Below, in pieces: positions 60,645 to 64,000 of a DNA stretch of 64,000 bases (positions are counted from its first letter, which is position 1; every line of letters begins with the position of its first letter). The stretch covers positions 868,001-932,000 of the forward strand of contig NZ_CP009287.1 of the NCBI RefSeq assembly GCF_000758705.1. Reading direction: 5' to 3'. The notes below the pieces were generated by a model that saw nothing but the letters and a program-made list of their open reading frames with translations, did no database searches and was not told the origin of the DNA. The translations under genes and the position numbers were made by a program. This stretch comes from Paenibacillus graminis. GTDB lineage: Bacteria > Bacillota > Bacilli > Paenibacillales > Paenibacillaceae.

Positions 60645-63600
60645 ATGAAATCTGAACAGCAAATAGAGGTAGAATTTATTGAAAAACTTCGAGATTTAAA
60701 ATACACATATCGAGAAGACATTCGAGACAAGGCAGCACTTGAAGCTAATTTCAAAGAGCATTTTGAAAGGCTGAATCGTGTAAAGTTAAGTGATTCTGAA
60801 TTTGCACGCCTCAGGGATAATATTATCACTGCGGATGTGTTCACTGCGGCTAAAACTTTAAGAGAAATCAACACCTTCAAACGTGATGATGACACGCCAT
60901 TACAATACACCCTTGTTAATATTAAAGACTGGTGTAAAAATGAATTTGAAGTGATAAATCAGTTGCGCATTAACACGGATAATAGCAACCATCGTTATGA
61001 TGTTATCATCCTCATCAATGGTGTTCCTGTTGTTCAGGTTGAGCTGAAGTCACTGCAAATCACACCTAAAAAAGCAATGGAGCAAATTGTAGAATATAAA
61101 AACGACCCAGGTAATGGTTATACAAACTCATTGCTTTGCTTTACGCAGCTTTTTATTGTGAGCAATGAGAGTAACACATATTATTTCGCCAACAATCACA
61201 AGGAGCACTTTTGCTTCAATGCAGACGAGCGTTTTTTGCCGATTTATCAGATGGCAGATGAAGACAATAATAAAATTACCCATCTCCATGATTTTTCTGA
61301 TAAGTTTTTGCTAAAATGCACTCTCGGGCAACTAATTAGTCGATATATGGTGCTTGTGGTAAGTGAGCAGAAATTGATGATTATGCGTCCTTATCAGATT
61401 TATGCTGTTAAGGCGATAATGAACTGTATCGACCAGAATCGTGGCAACGGATATATTTGGCATACTACCGGAAGCGGTAAAACACTTACATCATTTAAAG
61501 CATCAACCCTTTTGAAAGACAACCCTGAAATTAAGAAGTGTCTATTTGTTGTTGACAGAAAAGACCTTGATAGACAAACTCGATTAGAATTCAATAAATT
61601 TCAAGAAGGCTGCGTTGAAGAGAACACAAATACAGAAAGTCTAGTTAAGCGTCTGACTTCGGATGATTATCGTGACAAAGTTATAGTTACCACAATTCAA
61701 AAGCTTGGTCTTGCTCTTGATGAAGATCACAAGCGTAACCAAGAGAAAAAGAAAAGGGGCGAGCCTACCTACAAAGATCGTTTGGCAAAGCTTACCGATC
61801 AACGTATTGCTATTATTTTTGATGAATGTCATCGTTCCCAGTTTGGTGATAATCATAAAGCAATTAAAAAATTTTTTCCGAAAGCACAGCTTTTTGGATT
61901 TACTGGAACGCCAATATTTCCAGAAAACGCAACATTTAAGCAAATTGATGGTGAAGTTAAAACTCTTATCACAACAATAGATGTTTTTGAAAAAGAACTG
62001 CATGCCTATACCATAACGAATGCCATTGATGATCGTAATGTGCTTCGTTTTCACATTGATTATTTTAAGCCGGAAGATGTCAAAAAAGCAGTAAAGGTCT
62101 CTGACACTGTAAGTAAAAAAGCAATTGCCGAAGCAATACTATCAAAACACGATGCCGCTACTAATGGTAGACGTTACAATGCGATTTTTGCTACAGCTTC
62201 TATCAATGATGCAATAGAATACTTTGAGATCTTCAAGTCGTTACAAGGGGAACGCAAAAAGAATGAGGCCGGAAGCTTTGAGCCATTGAACATCGCCTGT
62301 GTTTTCTCTCCGCCAGCTGAAGGAAACAAAGATGTTAAGCAGTTACAAGAAGACCTACAGCAAGAAAAAGCGGATAACGAACAAGAGCCTGATAAGAAAA
62401 AGGCTGCACTCAAAATCATCATTGATGACTATAACTTGCAGTACGGCACAAATCACAGCATAAATGAATTTGATTTATACTATCAAGATGTGCAAAAACG
62501 CATCAAAGATCAAAAGTACCCTAATTCCGACTATCCGCATGCAAACAAAATTGATATAACTATTGTGGTGGATATGCTCTTAACCGGATTTGATTCCAAG
62601 TATCTAAATACCCTGTACGTTGATAAAAATTTAAAACAACATGGTTTAATTCAAGCATTTTCAAGAACAAACCGTGTTTTGAACGACACAAAGCCTTACG
62701 GAAATATTCTTGACTTCAGAGGGCAAGAGAAGGATGTAGATGAAGCAATTGCGCTGTTCTCGGGAAAAGAAAACAATAGTAGGGCAAAAGAAATTTGGCT
62801 TGTCGATCCGGCTCCTGTTGTGGTTGAAAAGCTGGATAAGGCGGTTGCCGAGCTTGAAAAGTTTATGGAATCCCAGGGGTTAGAATACAAGCCGGAACAA
62901 GTAAACAATCTTAAGGGTGATGCCGCACGAGGCGAATTCATCAATAAATTCAAAGAAGTGCAGCGCCTTAAAACACAACTTGACCAATATACAGACATTA
63001 AAGAAGAGCAAGTGGCAAAAGTTGAGGAATTATTGCCAGAAGACACCTTGCGTGCGTTCCGTGGTGTATATATTGAAACAGCTCAAATGCTAAAAGCACA
63101 GCAAGGCAAAGATTTCAAGGATAAAGACCCTGTGGTTGAACAGCTCGATTTTGAGTTTGTTCTGTTTTCCTCTGCCGTAATTGATTATGATTACATCATG
63201 TCACTAATTTCTAGGTATACACAACCGGATGTGCCTAAAAAAGAAAAAATGAGCCGTGAGCAGCTCATCAGTTTGCTTTGTTCCAATTCCAATATGATGG
63301 AAGAGCGTGAAGATATAATTGCTTATATCAGTATGTTGGAAACCGGAAAAGGGTTGGATGAAAAGGCAATAAAAACAGGATACCAAAAATTCAAGGAAGA
63401 AAAAGCAGCAAAAGAAATGGAGTCAATTGCAAACAAACACGGCATTGAACCTACATCGTTGCAAGCATTTGTAGATGAAATTATAGGCCGTATGATTTTT
63501 GACGGTGAAAAACTAAGCGATTTGTTAGAGCCGCTTGAGCTTGGCTGGAGAGACAGGACAAAGAAGGAACTGGAATTGATGGACAACTTAATCCCGCTGC

Positions 63601-63653
63601 TTAAAAAGATTGCAGATGGACGTGTGATTGTGGGGCTGAATGCGTATGAATAA
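60645..63653 (+). CDS. hsdR: Type I restriction endonuclease subunit R
   Basis: 1002 residues from ATG 60645, with GAGGAG seven bases upstream. Seen: PD-(D/E)xK nuclease with HRYDVIILINGVPVVQVELKS (about 126-146; Asp...Glu-x-Lys), Walker A WHTTGSGKTLTSF (about 279-291), motif II IIFDECHRSQFGDNHK, motif III FGFTGTPIF, and late helicase motifs MLLTGFDSKYLNTLYVDK and IQAFSRTNRV. C-terminal helical domain ends VIVGLNAYE. It translocates DNA and cuts it when sites are unmethylated. AT-rich, likely acquired. hsdS overlaps its 3' end; hsdM is not upstream. Confidence 0.95.
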   Translation: MKSEQQIEVEFIEKLRDLKYTYREDIRDKAALEANFKEHFERLNRVKLSDSEFARLRDNIITADVFTAAKTLREINTFKRDDDTPLQYTLVNIKDWCKNEFEVINQLRINTDNSNHRYDVIILINGVPVVQVELKSLQITPKKAMEQIVEYKNDPGNGYTNSLLCFTQLFIVSNESNTYYFANNHKEHFCFNADERFLPIYQMADEDNNKITHLHDFSDKFLLKCTLGQLISRYMVLVVSEQKLMIMRPYQIYAVKAIMNCIDQNRGNGYIWHTTGSGKTLTSFKASTLLKDNPEIKKCLFVVDRKDLDRQTRLEFNKFQEGCVEENTNTESLVKRLTSDDYRDKVIVTTIQKLGLALDEDHKRNQEKKKRGEPTYKDRLAKLTDQRIAIIFDECHRSQFGDNHKAIKKFFPKAQLFGFTGTPIFPENATFKQIDGEVKTLITTIDVFEKELHAYTITNAIDDRNVLRFHIDYFKPEDVKKAVKVSDTVSKKAIAEAILSKHDAATNGRRYNAIFATASINDAIEYFEIFKSLQGERKKNEAGSFEPLNIACVFSPPAEGNKDVKQLQEDLQQEKADNEQEPDKKKAALKIIIDDYNLQYGTNHSINEFDLYYQDVQKRIKDQKYPNSDYPHANKIDITIVVDMLLTGFDSKYLNTLYVDKNLKQHGLIQAFSRTNRVLNDTKPYGNILDFRGQEKDVDEAIALFSGKENNSRAKEIWLVDPAPVVVEKLDKAVAELEKFMESQGLEYKPEQVNNLKGDAARGEFINKFKEVQRLKTQLDQYTDIKEEQVAKVEELLPEDTLRAFRGVYIETAQMLKAQQGKDFKDKDPVVEQLDFEFVLFSSAVIDYDYIMSLISRYTQPDVPKKEKMSREQLISLLCSNSNMMEEREDIIAYISMLETGKGLDEKAIKTGYQKFKEEKAAKEMESIANKHGIEPTSLQAFVDEIIGRMIFDGEKLSDLLEPLELGWRDRTKKELELMDNLIPLLKKIADGRVIVGLNAYE

Positions 63654-64000
63654 GAAAGATAAAGTGACTATGATACCGAAACTAAGGTTTCCAGAATTTA
63701 ATAAAAACGGCGCAATTAACCTTGAAAATGGAAATGTAATATTTGAATCAATCAGTAATAAAAATCATAACTCCGATCTTCCTGTTCTCGCTATAACGCA
63801 GGAACATGGAGCAGTTCCAAGAGATCAGATTGATTATAATGTGTCAGTAACGGATAAGAGCCTTGTAAGTTACAAGGTTGTCGAGATAGGAGACTTTATC
63901 ATTAGTTTAAGGTCTTTTCAAGGCGGCATAGAATATTCGTTGTATCATGGTATTTGCAGTCCGGCTTATATTATTTTGCGCAAAAAAACTCCAATAGTGG
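63646..64000 (+). CDS. hsdS: Type I restriction specificity subunit S, N-terminal part
   Basis: 118 residues visible, running off the right edge. ATG 63646 overlaps the end of hsdR by 8 bp. Seen: MIPKLRFPEFNKNGAINLEN, the usual (P)KLRFPEF opening, then LPVLAITQEHGAVPRDQIDY and YKVVEIGDFIISLRSFQGGI, as in the first target-recognition domain of HsdS. Determines which DNA sequence is recognised. hsdM is expected beyond the window. Confidence 0.88.
   Translation, partial: MNKKDKVTMIPKLRFPEFNKNGAINLENGNVIFESISNKNHNSDLPVLAITQEHGAVPRDQIDYNVSVTDKSLVSYKVVEIGDFIISLRSFQGGIEYSLYHGICSPAYIILRKKTPIV

Noticed and set aside
1..64000. CRISPR array, tRNA or rRNA genes, complete insertion sequence, integrase
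   Set aside because: None seen: no regularly spaced ~30 bp repeats with unique spacers, no cloverleaf recognised, no intact transposase or recombinase frame. Only the TnpC-like remnant points to transposition.

Overview
The window looks like a chromosome segment of a Paenibacillus-type Firmicute (Bacillota). The support is the set of housekeeping proteins of Bacillales type (glutamine ABC transporter, GlnK/GlnL-like pair, CorA, YerC/TrpR-like regulator, CbiX, DagK, RlmCD, Dus), the YesM/YesN-type pair beside a sugar ABC transporter, the S-layer-anchored xylanase, strong GGAGG ribosome binding sites, and about 50-55 % GC in core genes. Species cannot be fixed from sequence alone.

Layout. (1) 1-12.1 kb is ordinary core: glnQ(partial)-glnH-glnM, a 650 bp structured noncoding gap, glnP, a GlnK/GlnL-type two-component pair, corA, a minus-strand YqfQ-like gene, yerC-cbiX, dagK and rlmCD. 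Two copies of a nested-hairpin repeat lie here. (2) 12.1-47.4 kb is accessory and mosaic: a reverse-transcriptase-like N-terminal fragment behind a cluster of perfect hairpins, a TetR/isochorismatase divergent pair, a transposition-protein remnant with 21 bp tandem repeats, a three-gene operon under a promoter carrying two ACCCGGGT palindromes, several broken genes (GH28-like, SDR, AraC, WYL), an HSP90-like/TPR pair, a secreted beta-helix protein, two separate peptide-resistance style modules (ABC transporter plus histidine kinase/response regulator each), small enzymes, and an S-layer xylanase. Many of these genes are AT-rich, and one two-component pair is GC-rich, so the region was assembled from several sources. 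(3) 47.4-59.2 kb returns to core-like genes: dus, an SF0329-like protein, a secreted CBM/crystallin/lysozyme-like protein, a YesMN-type pair, a sugar ABC transporter with a 5'-nucleotidase-like enzyme, and a DJ-1/PfpI protein. (4) 59.3-64 kb has two orphan small genes, a broken XRE regulator, hsdR and the start of hsdS of a type I restriction system that runs off the window.

How parts fit together. glnQHMP imports glutamine (or a related polar amino acid) and the adjacent sensor/regulator pair probably responds to it. The YesMN pair probably controls the sugar transporter downstream. The minus-strand block 38.1-42.3 kb reads as a lantibiotic-immunity operon in the order ATPase-permease-permease-regulator-kinase; the block 29.1-34.1 kb is a second, BceAB/MacB-like module with its own kinase/regulator.

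The best unexplained signals are: the 124 bp nested-hairpin repeat with compensatory changes; the duplicated dus promoter/start region flanking the xylanase; a 24 bp motif found at both 12.2 kb and 42.6 kb in the same orientation; the hairpin cluster in front of an RT-like fragment; the 21 bp tandem repeats near a transposition remnant; and the HSP90-TPR gene pair. All calls rest on reading the sequence and family knowledge; no database search was run.
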